64,000 nt of DNA from Dyella sp. ASV21 (GCF_016428975.1 NZ_JAELTT010000009.1:37856-101855), one strand, 5' to 3'. Shown: positions 1 to 9,040, counted from the stretch's first letter. The notes: generated by a model from the letters alone, not told the origin. A program made the numbers and translations.

Positions 1-568
1 GCGGCAGGTACTCGGCGGACAGGCCGAGCATGGCGCGACGGTCGCGCAGGTCGACCAGGAACGCGGCGAAGCGCTCCTCCGCCAGACAGTTGCCACCGGT
101 GAGCTGCAGGTGCGAGATGCGCTGGCTGGCAGCCTGCACCAGGTGCCACGGTACACCCGGTTGTGCGGCGCCGAGCTGGCGCAGGGCTTGGAATGGAAAG
201 CGGCAGAACTGGGTCTTGCCCAAGGCCACCACCGCGTTGTCGTGCAGTTCGCGGTCGATCGCGTCCAGGCCGATCATCTCGCCCGGCAGGTGGAAGGCCA
301 GCACCTGCTCGCGGCCGGCGATATCCACCGATACGGTCTTGGCCATGCCCGACTGCACCGAGTACAGCGCACGGAACGGCGTCAGCGGCCGATACAAGTA
401 TTCACCCGAGCGCAGCGGGCCGACGCGCTCGGCGATGTGTCGCAGGCCAGAGAGCTCCGCGCGGTCGTAACCGCTGGCCTGACACACCGGGGCGTGGCCG
501 CAGCCGGCGCAGGAGGGGGATGGGGGCATGCGGCGTGCGCTGCCGGGTTCCTGGTATGTCTGCAGCAT
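1..568 (-). CDS. fnr: FNR-type oxygen-sensing transcriptional regulator (3' end outside window)
   Basis: Reading the minus strand from the ATG at 566-568 gives 189 residues before the window edge. Cysteines fall at positions 20, 23, 29 and 122, the same positions as the four [4Fe-4S] ligands of E. coli FNR, and this fixes the start. The cyclic-nucleotide-fold region follows (an FHLPGEMIGLDAI stretch resembles FHLAGDLVGFDAI of FNR), then the beginning of the dimer helix (CLAEERFAAFLVDL). The C-terminal helix-turn-helix lies outside the window. A clear AGGAGG ribosome site sits 11 nt upstream. The family senses oxygen through its cluster and switches genes for anaerobic or microaerobic metabolism. 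The only doubt is whether the missing part is intact. Confidence 0.93.
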   Translation of the reverse strand, partial: MLQTYQEPGSARRMPPSPSCAGCGHAPVCQASGYDRAELSGLRHIAERVGPLRSGEYLYRPLTPFRALYSVQSGMAKTVSVDIAGREQVLAFHLPGEMIGLDAIDRELHDNAVVALGKTQFCRFPFQALRQLGAAQPGVPWHLVQAASQRISHLQLTGGNCLAEERFAAFLVDLRDRRAMLGLSAEYLP

Positions 569-768
569 GGTGTGAGAGGCCTCCTGATACGGGCGTGTTT
601 TCCGTGCGCTCATGATCCTCCCGCACGGTCGGCAACAGGGCTTGCTGCGTGGTTTTGCCGCATAAACGGGTGGGGTTGATCGGTTGCTAGGGTGGTCCGG
701 GGGCGTTCGGGTATGCTTTTGCGGTTGCCGCGATCCGTTTGCGGCGCTCCGCCCTATCGATGCAGCCC

Positions 769-2025
769 ATGAGCGACCTTTCCACTTCCCCGCGCCCCGC
801 CCAGCCTGAACTCCGCCGCCCCAGCGTGGGCGTCAAGATCGGCAAGATCACCGTCGGTGGCGGTGCACCCATCGTGGTGCAGTCGATGACCAATACCGAC
901 ACCGAAGATCCGGCCAGCACCGCCAGGCAGATTGCCGAGCTGGCGCGCGCGGGCTCGGAGCTGGTGCGTATTACGGTGAATACGCCGGCCGCCGCCGCCG
1001 CCGTGCCACGCATCCGCGACAAGCTGGCGATGATGGGCGTGGAGGTGCCGATCATTGGCGATTTCCACTACAACGGGCATCAGTTGCTGGAGGCCGAGCC
1101 CGCTTGTGCCGAGGCGCTGGCCAAGTACCGCATCAACCCCGGCAACGTGGGCTTCGGCAAAAAGAAAGACAGTCAGTTCGCCTCGATCATCGACATGGCG
1201 CTGCGCTACGAGAAACCCGTGCGCATCGGCGCCAACTGGGGCTCGCTGGACCAGAGCATGGTCGCCACGCTGATGGACGAAAACCACAAGCGCGCCGAGC
1301 CCTGGGATGCCGCACACGTGGCCCGCGAGGCGCTGATTCGCTCGGCGCTGGACTCGGCCTTGCGTGCCGAGGAAATCGGTCTGCCGCGCGATCGCATCAT
1401 TCTGTCGTGCAAGGTGTCGGGTGTGCAGGAGCTCATTGCGGTGTACCGCGACATCGCGGGGCGCTGCGATTACGCCCTGCATTTGGGCCTGACCGAAGCC
1501 GGCATGGGTTCCAAGGGCATCACCGCCTCGTCGGCGGCGCTGGCCGTGCTGCTGCAGGAAGGTATTGGCGACACCATTCGCATTTCGTTGACGCCGGAGC
1601 CGGGTGCTTCGCGCGCCGGCGAGGTGATCGTGGCGCAGGAGTTGCTGCAGACCATGGGTCTGCGCGCCTTTACGCCGCTGGTCACGGCCTGTCCGGGGTG
1701 TGGTCGCACCACCAGCGAGTTCTTCCAGGAGCTGGCCCGCACGGTGCAGTTGCACGTGCGCGAGCAGATGCCGCTGTGGCGCGTGAAGTACGACGGCGTG
1801 GAGAACCTCACGCTCGCCGTCATGGGCTGCGTAGTGAACGGGCCAGGTGAATCCAAGCACGCCAATATCGGCATCTCGCTGCCGGGCAATGGCGAGGCGC
1901 CTTCCGCCCCGGTGTTCATCGATGGCGAGAAGGCGATGACACTGCGTGGCGACAACATTGCCAGCGAGTTCATCGGCATTCTCGACAACTACGTCGCTAC
2001 CAAGTACGCCAGTCGCGGCGGTTGA
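769..2025 (+). CDS. ispG: 4-hydroxy-3-methylbut-2-en-1-yl diphosphate synthase (flavodoxin-dependent)
   Basis: IspG (GcpE) performs the penultimate step of the MEP isoprenoid pathway, converting methylerythritol cyclodiphosphate to HMBPP with a [4Fe-4S] cluster. The cluster ligands are visible: CPGC gives Cys308 and Cys311, and [10 protein letters not shown] gives Cys354 and Glu361, counted from the ATG used here. The N-terminal TIM barrel carries the expected SMTNTDTED and NPGNVG stretches. Two in-frame starts precede this one (ATG at 760, TTG at 739). None has a convincing ribosome site, so the exact N-terminus is uncertain by up to ten residues. It is followed at 10 nt by a methyltransferase gene on the same strand. 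Confidence 0.96.
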   Translation: MSDLSTSPRPAQPELRRPSVGVKIGKITVGGGAPIVVQSMTNTDTEDPASTARQIAELARAGSELVRITVNTPAAAAAVPRIRDKLAMMGVEVPIIGDFHYNGHQLLEAEPACAEALAKYRINPGNVGFGKKKDSQFASIIDMALRYEKPVRIGANWGSLDQSMVATLMDENHKRAEPWDAAHVAREALIRSALDSALRAEEIGLPRDRIILSCKVSGVQELIAVYRDIAGRCDYALHLGLTEAGMGSKGITASSAALAVLLQEGIGDTIRISLTPEPGASRAGEVIVAQELLQTMGLRAFTPLVTACPGCGRTTSEFFQELARTVQLHVREQMPLWRVKYDGVENLTLAVMGCVVNGPGESKHANIGISLPGNGEAPSAPVFIDGEKAMTLRGDNIASEFIGILDNYVATKYASRGG

Positions 2026-2035
2026 GGAGCAAGTG

Positions 2036-2713
2036 ATGGCGGCCGAATCGAGCGAAGTGGAGATCCTCGATGTCTGGCACGCCAACGCACCGGCCTGGGA
2101 GCGTGCAGTGCGTGACGGGCGCATCGAAAGCCGCGCGCTGGTGACCGACCGCGCCATCGTCCAGGCGGTGCTGGCACAGGCTCCGCGTCGCGTCATTGAC
2201 CTGGGATGCGGCGAGGGTTGGCTGACCCGTCAGCTGGCTGCCGCCGGCGTCGAGGTGTTGGGCGTGGATGCGATTCCCGCCCTGGTGGACGCTGCCCGCG
2301 CGCAGGGCGGCGGCCGCTTCCAGGTCATGTCCTACGAGCAAGTGGCCCAGGGCGCGCTGCGCGAGCGGGCTGACGTGGTGGTGTGCAACTTCTCCTTGCT
2401 GGGCGGCGCCTCGGTGGAGGCTTTGCTGGCCGCGGTGCCTGGCTTGCTCGAGCCCGGTGGCAGTTTGCTGGTGCAGACCCTGCATCCGCTCGTGGCGATG
2501 GACGAGCAAGCCTATGTGGACGGCTGGCGCGAAGGCTCCTGGGCCGGTTGCGGCGAAGGTTTCGGTCAGCCTGCGCCATGGTATTTCCGTACGTTGGCAG
2601 GATGGCTGGCGAGTTTTGCGGCGGCGGGGCTGCGCCTGGATAGCGTGGTCGAGCCCATGCACCCTCGCACACAACGCCCCGCGTCGATTATCTTCAGGGC
2701 GGGAGCCAACTAG
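2036..2713 (+). CDS. class I SAM-dependent methyltransferase
   Basis: This is a 225-residue Rossmann-fold methyltransferase. Motif I is VIDLGCGEGWLTRQLA, the acidic motif II is VLGVDAIP, and NFSLLGG and PGGSLLVQTLHPL fit motifs IV and V. The ATG is chosen because a GAGGAG ribosome site lies just upstream, overlapping the ispG stop; a longer reading frame would start inside ispG. The substrate cannot be told from the sequence. The tight junction with ispG suggests co-transcription but does not show a role in isoprenoid synthesis. Confidence 0.88.
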   Translation: MAAESSEVEILDVWHANAPAWERAVRDGRIESRALVTDRAIVQAVLAQAPRRVIDLGCGEGWLTRQLAAAGVEVLGVDAIPALVDAARAQGGGRFQVMSYEQVAQGALRERADVVVCNFSLLGGASVEALLAAVPGLLEPGGSLLVQTLHPLVAMDEQAYVDGWREGSWAGCGEGFGQPAPWYFRTLAGWLASFAAAGLRLDSVVEPMHPRTQRPASIIFRAGAN

Positions 2714-2722
2714 GGGGATCGC

Positions 2723-3016
2723 ATGAGCAGGCATCGCGCTGTCGCTTTTCGTGCCACCGTGCACAACGGCCACAGCCAGTGGTCCGTGCCGCTGCCGTTC
2801 GATCCCGTCAACCAGTGGTCTACGCCGGCCCGCCCTGTGTGGAAAGGCGGTCATGGACATCGTGTCCGTGGCAGCGTGAATGGACGGGATTTCCATGGCG
2901 CCGTCGTCGAGCGTTCCGGTGCATTCTGGCTATTGCTGGAGGAGTCGCTGATACGCGGCGCCGGGTTCCACGAGGGGCAGTCGGTCGATGTGCTGATCGA
3001 GCCCGACGACGCGTAA
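2723..3016 (+). CDS. DUF1905-type small protein
   Basis: A 97-residue protein lying 9 nt after the methyltransferase, probably in the same transcript. Its second half (VRGSVNGRDFHGAVVERSG, then a hydrophobic stretch and GFHEGQSVDVLIEPDD) has the pattern of the DUF1905 beta-barrel family. In that family a 'G-x-V-x-V-x-G-x-I-x-G' strand pair is followed by 'G-D-x-V-x-V-x-I'. No catalytic residues are known for this family, and no function is claimed. Confidence 0.65.
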   Translation: MSRHRAVAFRATVHNGHSQWSVPLPFDPVNQWSTPARPVWKGGHGHRVRGSVNGRDFHGAVVERSGAFWLLLEESLIRGAGFHEGQSVDVLIEPDDA

Positions 3017-3114
3017 AGGTCTTTACGCGCGCAGTGCACCGCACGACGGGAACTGAAGGTATGCTGCTGCGCGATACCGGTCGCAGGACGTAGCCGGGCC
3101 AGTCTTAGCCAGGG

Positions 3115-3939
3115 GTGCCGGTGACCGTCAAGCCACAAATCCGCATCGTTGCCATTTATGTGACGCTGGCCTGCGTGTGGATTCTGTTTTCCGATCGCCT
3201 GGTGTTTTCGCTGGGGTATGACCAGCACACCTTAAGCCTGCTGCACAGCCTCAAGGGCATCTTCTTCGTACTTTGCACGGCGGTGTTGTTGTATTGGCTG
3301 ATCGGTCGCGATATGCGGCGACTGGATGATCTCAATCACATGTTGCTGACCGGCAACGAGCAGTCGCTGCGTGCGCTGGTGTCGGCCATGGACATTCGGC
3401 ACAAGGAAACCCGCGATCACTCCGAGCGGGTGATGCGCATGGCGGTGGCGCTGGCGCGTCGCGCGGGCATCGAGGGCGATGCGCTGCGTAACGTGCGCTT
3501 CGGTGCCTTGCTCCACGACATCGGCAAGCTGGCCTTGCCGGATGCCATTCTGATCAAGCCCGGCCCGCTGACCGAGGAGGAGACCCGGGTGATGCGCACG
3601 CACCCGGTGCTGGGGCGCGACCTGCTGATGCGCACGGCCTTCCTGCGTGCGGCCATCGATATTCCCTATGCACATCATGAGCGCTGGGATGGCACCGGCT
3701 ATCCACAAGGATTGAAGGGCGACCTTATTCCTTTGGCGGCGCGCGTCTTCAGCGTCATCGATGTATGGGACGCTTTGAGTTTTCCGCGCGTCTACAAGCG
3801 GGCGTGGCCGGAGCAGGAAGTGCTTGATTACCTGCGCGACGCCGCGGGCGGTCAGCTCGATCCGCAGATCGTGGCCTTGTTCCTGGAGCACTACGAGGAG
3901 ATGAAGGCGATCGGGCTCGATCACCCGTTGCCTGAGTAA
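3115..3939 (+). CDS. membrane-anchored HD-GYP domain protein (probable c-di-GMP phosphodiesterase)
   Basis: The first 70 residues hold two transmembrane segments (about 10-33 and 47-66) with a short loop between them. They are followed by an HD-GYP domain with LLHDIGKLALPD (the HD pair) and HHERWDGTGYP (the GYP signature). HD-GYP proteins hydrolyse cyclic di-GMP to GMP or pGpG in the cytoplasm. The two-helix anchor contains no recognisable extracellular sensor. The start is a GTG at 3115, and a second GTG two codons later is equally possible. The gene stands alone, so its output pathway is unknown. Confidence 0.88.
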   Translation: MPVTVKPQIRIVAIYVTLACVWILFSDRLVFSLGYDQHTLSLLHSLKGIFFVLCTAVLLYWLIGRDMRRLDDLNHMLLTGNEQSLRALVSAMDIRHKETRDHSERVMRMAVALARRAGIEGDALRNVRFGALLHDIGKLALPDAILIKPGPLTEEETRVMRTHPVLGRDLLMRTAFLRAAIDIPYAHHERWDGTGYPQGLKGDLIPLAARVFSVIDVWDALSFPRVYKRAWPEQEVLDYLRDAAGGQLDPQIVALFLEHYEEMKAIGLDHPLPE

Positions 3940-4022
3940 GTGCGGGCGGCTTGCAGCGACGCTTGGGGCCTGCGCTACACTGCCGCCGTGCCCGGGAGCG
4001 GCACTCATCAGGGGGAACTGCC

Positions 4023-4424
4023 GTGCTGTCGGATTTCTCGACGTTGCCCGCCTTTGCAGCGTACTTTGGGCTGGGAGCCCTGTTTCTCGCCGTGTTCTGC
4101 ACGGTGCATATCTGGTCGACGCCGCAACGCGAGATGGCGCTGATCCACGCCGGCAACCAGGCGGCGGCCATCAGTCTGGCGGGTGCGTTGCTGGGTTTTG
4201 TGGCGCCGCTGGCCAGTGCCATGGCGCACAGCGTAAGCCTGGCCGACCTGGCGGTGTGGGGCGCGGTCGCCATGCTGGTGCAATGGCTGGCGCACCTGGC
4301 CATGCGTCTGTTGATTCACGACCTCGCCGCGCAGATTGAGGCCGACAATCGCGCCGTCGCCGTGTTCGCGGCGGCGGTAGCGGTAAGCGTGGGGTTGATC
4401 AACGCCGCCGCGATGACGTGGTAA
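4023..4424 (+). CDS. DUF350 family membrane protein (YjfL-like)
   Basis: A 133-residue protein with four hydrophobic segments, matching the DUF350 (YjfL) layout of a duplicated two-helix unit. The GTG start follows a GGGGAA ribosome-site-like stretch; a longer frame upstream has no membrane character. It is the first gene of a three-gene set with a DUF1190 protein and a glutathionylspermidine-synthase-like ATP-grasp protein, the arrangement of E. coli yjfLMC. The molecular role of DUF350 is not established. Confidence 0.82.
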   Translation: MLSDFSTLPAFAAYFGLGALFLAVFCTVHIWSTPQREMALIHAGNQAAAISLAGALLGFVAPLASAMAHSVSLADLAVWGAVAMLVQWLAHLAMRLLIHDLAAQIEADNRAVAVFAAAVAVSVGLINAAAMTW

Positions 4425-4431
4425 GGCCATC

Positions 4432-4908
4432 ATGAGTTATCCGTCCAGGCCCAAGGGGCCGCGCGATGCGCCTCGGCGGCCCGATGCGCAATTCACTTCG
4501 GCGTCCTCACGCCCACAGAAGCGTTCGCTTGCCGTGCCCTTGATCGCGCTGGGCGGCGCGGCCATCGTCGGCTTTAGCTTGTTCGGGCGCACGCACCCGG
4601 TGCAGCGCAACCGCTACGACTCGCTCGAAGACTGCGTGCACGATTACTCCACCGGCCAGTGCGAGTTGGACAATCCGGTGGGCAGCGGCAGCAGTGGCGG
4701 CGCCGGCCACATGGGGCTGCACTATTACGGACCCTGGTATCGCAGCGACGGCGCCGGCGGCACCACCGATCCTGGCCCGGGGCGCACCATGGGGTCGGTG
4801 TCGCGCAACGTGCCGGCCAGTGGATTTGCCGGCGGTCCGCGCAGCGTGGAACTGGGCGAACGGGGTGGATTCGGTTCATCCGGGCGCGTGTTCGCGCGGG
4901 GCAGCTGA
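4432..4908 (+). CDS. DUF1190 family protein (YgiB/YjfM-like)
   Basis: A 158-residue protein with a basic N-terminus and one hydrophobic segment at about residues 32-48. A region follows with the family landmarks: a C-x7-C pair in 'EDCVHDYSTGQCE', HYYGPWY, and a glycine-rich C-terminus ending near RGGFGSSGRVF. This matches the UPF0441/DUF1190 proteins YgiB and YjfM. It begins 7 nt after the DUF350 gene, and its stop overlaps the next start by one base, so the three genes are very probably translated from one message. Its function is unknown. Confidence 0.82.
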   Translation: MSYPSRPKGPRDAPRRPDAQFTSASSRPQKRSLAVPLIALGGAAIVGFSLFGRTHPVQRNRYDSLEDCVHDYSTGQCELDNPVGSGSSGGAGHMGLHYYGPWYRSDGAGGTTDPGPGRTMGSVSRNVPASGFAGGPRSVELGERGGFGSSGRVFARGS

Positions 4909-6014
4909 TGCGGCGTGTGTCCAGTGTGCCCCGTGTCGATTGGCGTGATCGAGTGGAAGCGCTGGGCTTCAACTTTCACACCATCGATGGTCAGCCCTAT
5001 TGGCGCGACGATGTGTGCTACGTCTTTGAGGCCCATGAAGTTGACGCCATCGAGGCGGCCACCAACGAGCTGCATGCGCTGTGCCTGGAAGCGGTCGATC
5101 GCATCGTGCGCGATGGGCGCTATGCCGAGCTGGGCCTGGACGATCGCGCGGCGGCGCTGATCGAGCGCAGTTGGTGGGATCGTGACCCGGCACTCTATGG
5201 CCGCATGGACCTGGTGTACGACGGCAGCGCGCCGCCGCGCCTGCTGGAATACAACGCCGATACGCCCACCGCCTTGTTCGAAGCGTCGGTGGTGCAGTGG
5301 TATTGGCTGCAAGACGTGGCCCCGCAAGCCGATCAGTTCAATGCCATCCACGAGGCACTCGTTGCGCGCTGGAGCGCTTGGCCTAAAGCCTCGCACATTC
5401 ATTTTGCCGCCTGTTACGACAGTGCCGAGGACGCCACCAACACGGACTATCTACTCGATACCTGCCTGCAGGCGGGGCATCGGGCCACGGCGCTGGATAT
5501 CGAGCAGATCGGATGGTCCGGGCGCGAATTCATCGACATGGACAACCGGCCGATCGATCGGCTTTTCAAGCTATATCCCTGGGAGTGGCTGCTCGCCGAG
5601 TCGTTCGCGCCGCATGTGCCCAACGCACGCACCCGCTGGATCGAGCCGCCGTGGAAAATGCTGTTGTCGAACAAGTCCATTCTGCCGTTGCTGTGGGAGA
5701 TGTTTCCCACGCATCCCAATCTGTTGCCGGCCAGTCGTCGACGGGGTGGCATCGAAGGCGTGGCCGTGCGCAAGCCGTGCTGGGGCAGGGAGGGCGCCGG
5801 TGTCATCGTGCTGAACCCGGGGGATGCCGGGCCGCCCACTGACGAGCCTTGCATCTACCAGGCGTTTGCACCGCTGCCCGTATTCGATGGACGGCACGCG
5901 CTGGTGGGTTCGTGGGTGGTGGGGCACGATGCGGTGGGCGTGGGCATGCGCGAGGACGCGGACCGTATCACGCGCAACACCAGTTGCTTCGTGCCGCACC
6001 GATTCGAACCGTAG
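4908..6014 (+). CDS. glutathionylspermidine synthase-like ATP-grasp protein (YgiC/YjfC family)
   Basis: A 368-residue ATP-grasp enzyme of the Gsp-synthase C-terminal family. Visible landmarks are LLEYNADTPTALFEAS (substrate and metal loop), PPWKMLLSNKSILPLLWEMF, and RKPCWGREGAGV (phosphate-binding region). E. coli YgiC and YjfC belong to this family but are not known to make glutathionylspermidine, so the ligase substrate is open. The start overlaps the preceding stop by one base. The amidase domain found in true Gsp synthetase is absent. Confidence 0.85.
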   Translation: MRRVSSVPRVDWRDRVEALGFNFHTIDGQPYWRDDVCYVFEAHEVDAIEAATNELHALCLEAVDRIVRDGRYAELGLDDRAAALIERSWWDRDPALYGRMDLVYDGSAPPRLLEYNADTPTALFEASVVQWYWLQDVAPQADQFNAIHEALVARWSAWPKASHIHFAACYDSAEDATNTDYLLDTCLQAGHRATALDIEQIGWSGREFIDMDNRPIDRLFKLYPWEWLLAESFAPHVPNARTRWIEPPWKMLLSNKSILPLLWEMFPTHPNLLPASRRRGGIEGVAVRKPCWGREGAGVIVLNPGDAGPPTDEPCIYQAFAPLPVFDGRHALVGSWVVGHDAVGVGMREDADRITRNTSCFVPHRFEP

Positions 6015-6073
6015 CCTTTCGCCGGGTCAAACGGTTAGGCTGTGCCCGCAGCCCCATGCAGGAAGCGCCGCTC

Positions 6074-6745
6074 ATGCTCGCCATGCTCGACTATGTTGCA
6101 TTCGGATTGCTTGGCCTGTTGCCCATCGCCAATCCTGTGACCAGCGCTACGGTGCTGCTTGCGCTCACCGGGCGTTATCCGGAGGCCGAGCGCAATCGCC
6201 AGATCAACCGGGCGACCTTGTACGTGACCATTGTGTTGCTGATCTGCTTTTACGCCGGCAACGCGATCATCAGCGGCTTTGGCATTTCCATTCCCGGGCT
6301 GCGCCTGGCGGGTGGATTGATCGTGGCGTATATCGGTTTCGGCATGTTGTTTCCGCCGGCTCGCGTGGCCGAGGACGAAGCGCAGGCCGAAATGGCCTCG
6401 CACGATGCGGAGGCCAAGCTGCAGGATATTGCCTTTATCCCGCTCACCATGCCGTGCACTACGGGGCCGGGGACGATCGCTTTCATCATCAGCGCGTCTT
6501 CAGCTATTCCGGGTGCACGTCTGACACCGATGGTGCATCTGGGCGCGTGTTTGACGGCGGTGTTGTTCGCGCTGATCTTCTGGTTGTGCCTGCGCGGCGC
6601 CACCAAGATCATGCGTTTCCTTGGCGAAACCGGTATCGATGCGTTATCGCGCGTGATGGGCTTTCTGCTGGTGTGCATCGGCGTGCAGTTCGTCATCAAC
6701 GGCGTGCACGATCTGCTGCAGAGCTGGGGCCTTATCGTGGTGTGA
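6074..6745 (+). CDS. MarC/YhgN family integral membrane protein
   Basis: A 223-residue protein with about six transmembrane segments in the MarC pattern: 'GLLPIANPVTSA' in the first helix and 'PLTMPCTTGPGTIAF' at the start of the second repeat. E. coli MarC was once linked to multiple antibiotic resistance, but that link was later withdrawn; the function of the family is unknown. The ATG at 6074 has AGGAAG upstream. An ATG 18 nt earlier is in frame but has no ribosome site. Confidence 0.85.
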   Translation: MLAMLDYVAFGLLGLLPIANPVTSATVLLALTGRYPEAERNRQINRATLYVTIVLLICFYAGNAIISGFGISIPGLRLAGGLIVAYIGFGMLFPPARVAEDEAQAEMASHDAEAKLQDIAFIPLTMPCTTGPGTIAFIISASSAIPGARLTPMVHLGACLTAVLFALIFWLCLRGATKIMRFLGETGIDALSRVMGFLLVCIGVQFVINGVHDLLQSWGLIVV

Positions 6746-6828
6746 CGATGGCCGCGACACGGCCGGCATCAGGCCAGGCGCCGACGCGCGGAAACAGGCT
6801 CGATTCCCGCCATGCCGCGCCGCAGCGG

Positions 6829-7560
6829 TCAGTCGTGGCGTGATCCCTCGAGTTGGGCCAAATGGTTGAACCTGGCCCAGCTCCCCGGCTGGCCCGGCAG
6901 GCGGGTCAGCTCGGCGATCATGCGCAGGAACTGGGCGCGCGGGTATTCCACGGCGCCCAGCTGCAGCAGGTGCGGGTTGGTGACCTGCGCGTCGATCAGC
7001 GGGAAGCTCCAGCCGCGCAGCAGTTGGGCCAGCGCCGCCAGCGCCGCGCGCGAGCCGCCGCTCTGGCGACTGAACATGGATTCGCCGCAGAACAGTCGGC
7101 CGACCGCGATGCCGTAAATGCCCCCGATCAGGTCCTGGCCATCCCACACCTCCACGCTATGGGCGTGTCCCAGGGCATGCAGCCGGGTATAGGCGTCGAT
7201 CATGGGGGGCACGATCCAGGTGCCGGCCTGCCCGGGGCGCGGCGCGGCGCAGGCTTCCACCACGTCCTGGAAGGCATGATCCACGGTGATGCGCCAAGAG
7301 ACTTCGGTCAGGCGGCGGCGCAGCGTGCGATTGATCTTGAGCGAGCTAGTGTGGAATACGCAGCGCGGGTCGGGCGACCACCACAGCAGGGGTTCGTCCT
7401 CGTTAAACCAGGGAAAGATGCCCTGGGCGTAGGCCGCCAGCAGTCGACGCGGCGACAGATCGCCGCCGAACGCGAGCAAGCCGTTCGGCTCTTGCAGCGC
7501 CTTGCGCGGATCGGGGAAATGGTCCGGCTTGGCCGAATCGAGCAAGGGCAATCGGATCAT
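6829..7560 (-). CDS. aat: leucyl/phenylalanyl-tRNA--protein transferase
   Basis: Aat adds Leu or Phe from charged tRNA to proteins with N-terminal Arg or Lys, marking them for ClpAP in the N-end rule pathway. The 243-residue protein has the family hallmarks GLLAFGGDLSPRRLLAAY, GIFPWF, LWWSPDPRCVF, SVEVWDGQDLIGGIYG, FCGESMFSR and LIDAQVTNPHL. Its length is typical. In many proteobacteria it sits near infA or clpA; here it is flanked by marC, which converges on it, and by a decayed hydrolase fragment. Confidence 0.96.
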   Translation of the reverse strand: MIRLPLLDSAKPDHFPDPRKALQEPNGLLAFGGDLSPRRLLAAYAQGIFPWFNEDEPLLWWSPDPRCVFHTSSLKINRTLRRRLTEVSWRITVDHAFQDVVEACAAPRPGQAGTWIVPPMIDAYTRLHALGHAHSVEVWDGQDLIGGIYGIAVGRLFCGESMFSRQSGGSRAALAALAQLLRGWSFPLIDAQVTNPHLLQLGAVEYPRAQFLRMIAELTRLPGQPGSWARFNHLAQLEGSRHD

Positions 7561-7687
7561 CGTGGCATCTGCGCGCTCGGGTTTCAGGGGCGCCGGCGAG
7601 GCCGCGTTGGCGCGGCGGACAGGAAAAGTAGGCCTTATTGCTGCCGGTTGGGCAAGTATTTAGAGCCCCATGGGGCAGGCGACGGGT

Positions 7688-7840
7688 CGATGAGAGCGCG
7701 TGCAGGTAGTCGTGGAGTACTCGCCGCAAGCGCTCAGGCTGATCGAGCATGACAAAGTGGCGCGCGCGTGAGGTTGATGCCCGGTTGAGGTGGCAAGCAT
7801 CGACCACATGATCCCTTTCCGGGGCGGCCATGGTGCGCAC
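7688..7840 (-). pseudogene. possible remnant of an alpha/beta hydrolase C-terminus
   Basis: The 343-bp gap between aat and the COG3146 gene has no intact gene. On the minus strand one frame reads ARHFVMLDQPERLRRVLHDYL. This looks like the end of an alpha/beta hydrolase, where the catalytic histidine is followed by 'hDxPerh...hxxFL'. Nothing before it in any frame supplies a lid, nucleophile elbow or start. I read it as a decayed fragment; chance resemblance is possible. Confidence 0.3.
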
Positions 7841-7843
7841 CCA

Positions 7844-7877
7844 CGCCCACCCTTCTGACTGGGGATAAGGGTAGGCG
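7844..7877. other. inverted repeat, possible weak terminator
   Basis: CGCCCACCCTT and AAGGGTAGGCG pair over 10 of 11 positions around a 12-nt loop. The hairpin lies about 25 nt past the stop of the COG3146 gene in the direction of its transcription. No T-run follows, so an intrinsic terminator is not certain. Confidence 0.35.
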
Positions 7878-7903
7878 GCCGGTTGTGGTCGGCATGGCGC
7901 TCG

Positions 7904-9040
7904 TCACGGCGCGTGAGCGTAAGGGCTGTGATCGAGCAGATCCCGCGCGTAGTCATCCACGGCCTCCGCTTCGCGCTGAAGCGCGGCGCGCACGGCGGCG
8001 CGGAAGCCTTCGTTCACCAGCAGGTGGCGCGAGTGCGTGCGCACGGGGAGGAAGCCGCGCGCGAGTTTGTGCTCGCCCTGCGCGCCCGGCTCGAAGCGTT
8101 GCAGCCCGCACGCGATGGCATGCTCGATGCCCTGGTAGTAGCACAGCTCAAAGTGCAGGCCGGGGACGTCTTCTATCGCTCCCCAGTAGCGGCCGTACAG
8201 GCAATGGCGGCTTTGCATGAACAGTGCCATGGCGATGATGTCGTCGTGGCGGCGGGCCAGCGCAACATGGGTGACATTACCCAGGCTTAGGCCGAACTCC
8301 AGGAACATCGCGCGGGTCAGCGCGGCATGGTTGCCTTTGGCGTCGAAGGTGGCCTGGTACAGCGCGTGGATACGCTGCCACTCGTACGTGCCAAGACTGT
8401 GCCCCGCGCGCATCTCGATGCGTAGCCCGGCTTCCGCCACATGGGCGCGTTCCTGCCGAATGTTTTTTCGCTTCTTGTGGTTGAGGGCGGCGAGGAAATC
8501 CGCGAATTGCGCGTAGCCGTGGTTGTGCCAATGGAACTGCACATCCGAGCGGGCCAGCCAATGGTCGTCAAAGGCGGCCAGTTCCCCGGGCAGCAGGAAA
8601 TTGGCATGCACCGATGAAAGCTTCATCTCCTCGGCAAAGCGCGCCATGGCCTCGACCAACATGCGTTGCCGCGAAGGCGCGGCGGCATCCGTGCCGGCCA
8701 GCAGGCGAGAGCCGGGCACCGGAGAGTAAGGCGCGGCGTTGAGCAGCTTGGGGTAGTAGTCGCCACCGGCGCGCTCCCAGGCGCTGGCCCAGCTCCAATC
8801 AAAGACGAACTCGCCGTGGGAATTGCCCTTGAGATAGAGCGGTGCGGCGGCGATCAGGCGATCGTCTTCATAGAGACCCAGATGGTGCGCCTGCCAGCCC
8901 CAGTCAGGCCGGATGCAGCCGGTGCGCTCCAGAGCGGCGAGAAAGGCGTGCGAAACGAACGGGTTGTCGTCCGCGCGCAGCGCATCCCAGGCGGCTGCGG
9001 GAATCTCGTCGATGCGGGAATGAAAACGGGCTTCGATCAC
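7904..9040 (-). CDS. COG3146 / GNAT-type acyltransferase-like protein
   Basis: A 378-residue protein of the COG3146 family (annotated 'peptidogalycan biosynthesis' or N-acetyltransferase), related in fold to FemAB and GNAT transferases. Landmarks are NPFVSHAFLAALE near the N-terminus, YFAEM-like mid-region segments, and LHFELCYYQGIEHAI followed by FEPGAQGEHKLARGF in the C-terminal GNAT-like half. The substrate is unknown. It follows the DsbA-like gene after 41 nt on the same strand, which suggests one unit with trxB and the DsbA-like gene. Confidence 0.8.
   Translation of the reverse strand: MIEARFHSRIDEIPAAAWDALRADDNPFVSHAFLAALERTGCIRPDWGWQAHHLGLYEDDRLIAAAPLYLKGNSHGEFVFDWSWASAWERAGGDYYPKLLNAAPYSPVPGSRLLAGTDAAAPSRQRMLVEAMARFAEEMKLSSVHANFLLPGELAAFDDHWLARSDVQFHWHNHGYAQFADFLAALNHKKRKNIRQERAHVAEAGLRIEMRAGHSLGTYEWQRIHALYQATFDAKGNHAALTRAMFLEFGLSLGNVTHVALARRHDDIIAMALFMQSRHCLYGRYWGAIEDVPGLHFELCYYQGIEHAIACGLQRFEPGAQGEHKLARGFLPVRTHSRHLLVNEGFRAAVRAALQREAEAVDDYARDLLDHSPYAHAP

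Noticed and set aside
677..690. FNR half-site TTGAT upstream of fnr and ispG
   Set aside because: The second half (ATCAA) is missing, so this is not a usable FNR box.
754..2196. Minus-strand frame of 480 codons over ispG
   Set aside because: Antisense to ispG, which carries all of its cluster ligands.
6056..6074. Upstream ATG as the start of marC
   Set aside because: It has no ribosome site, and the family N-terminus fits the later ATG, which has AGGAAG before it.
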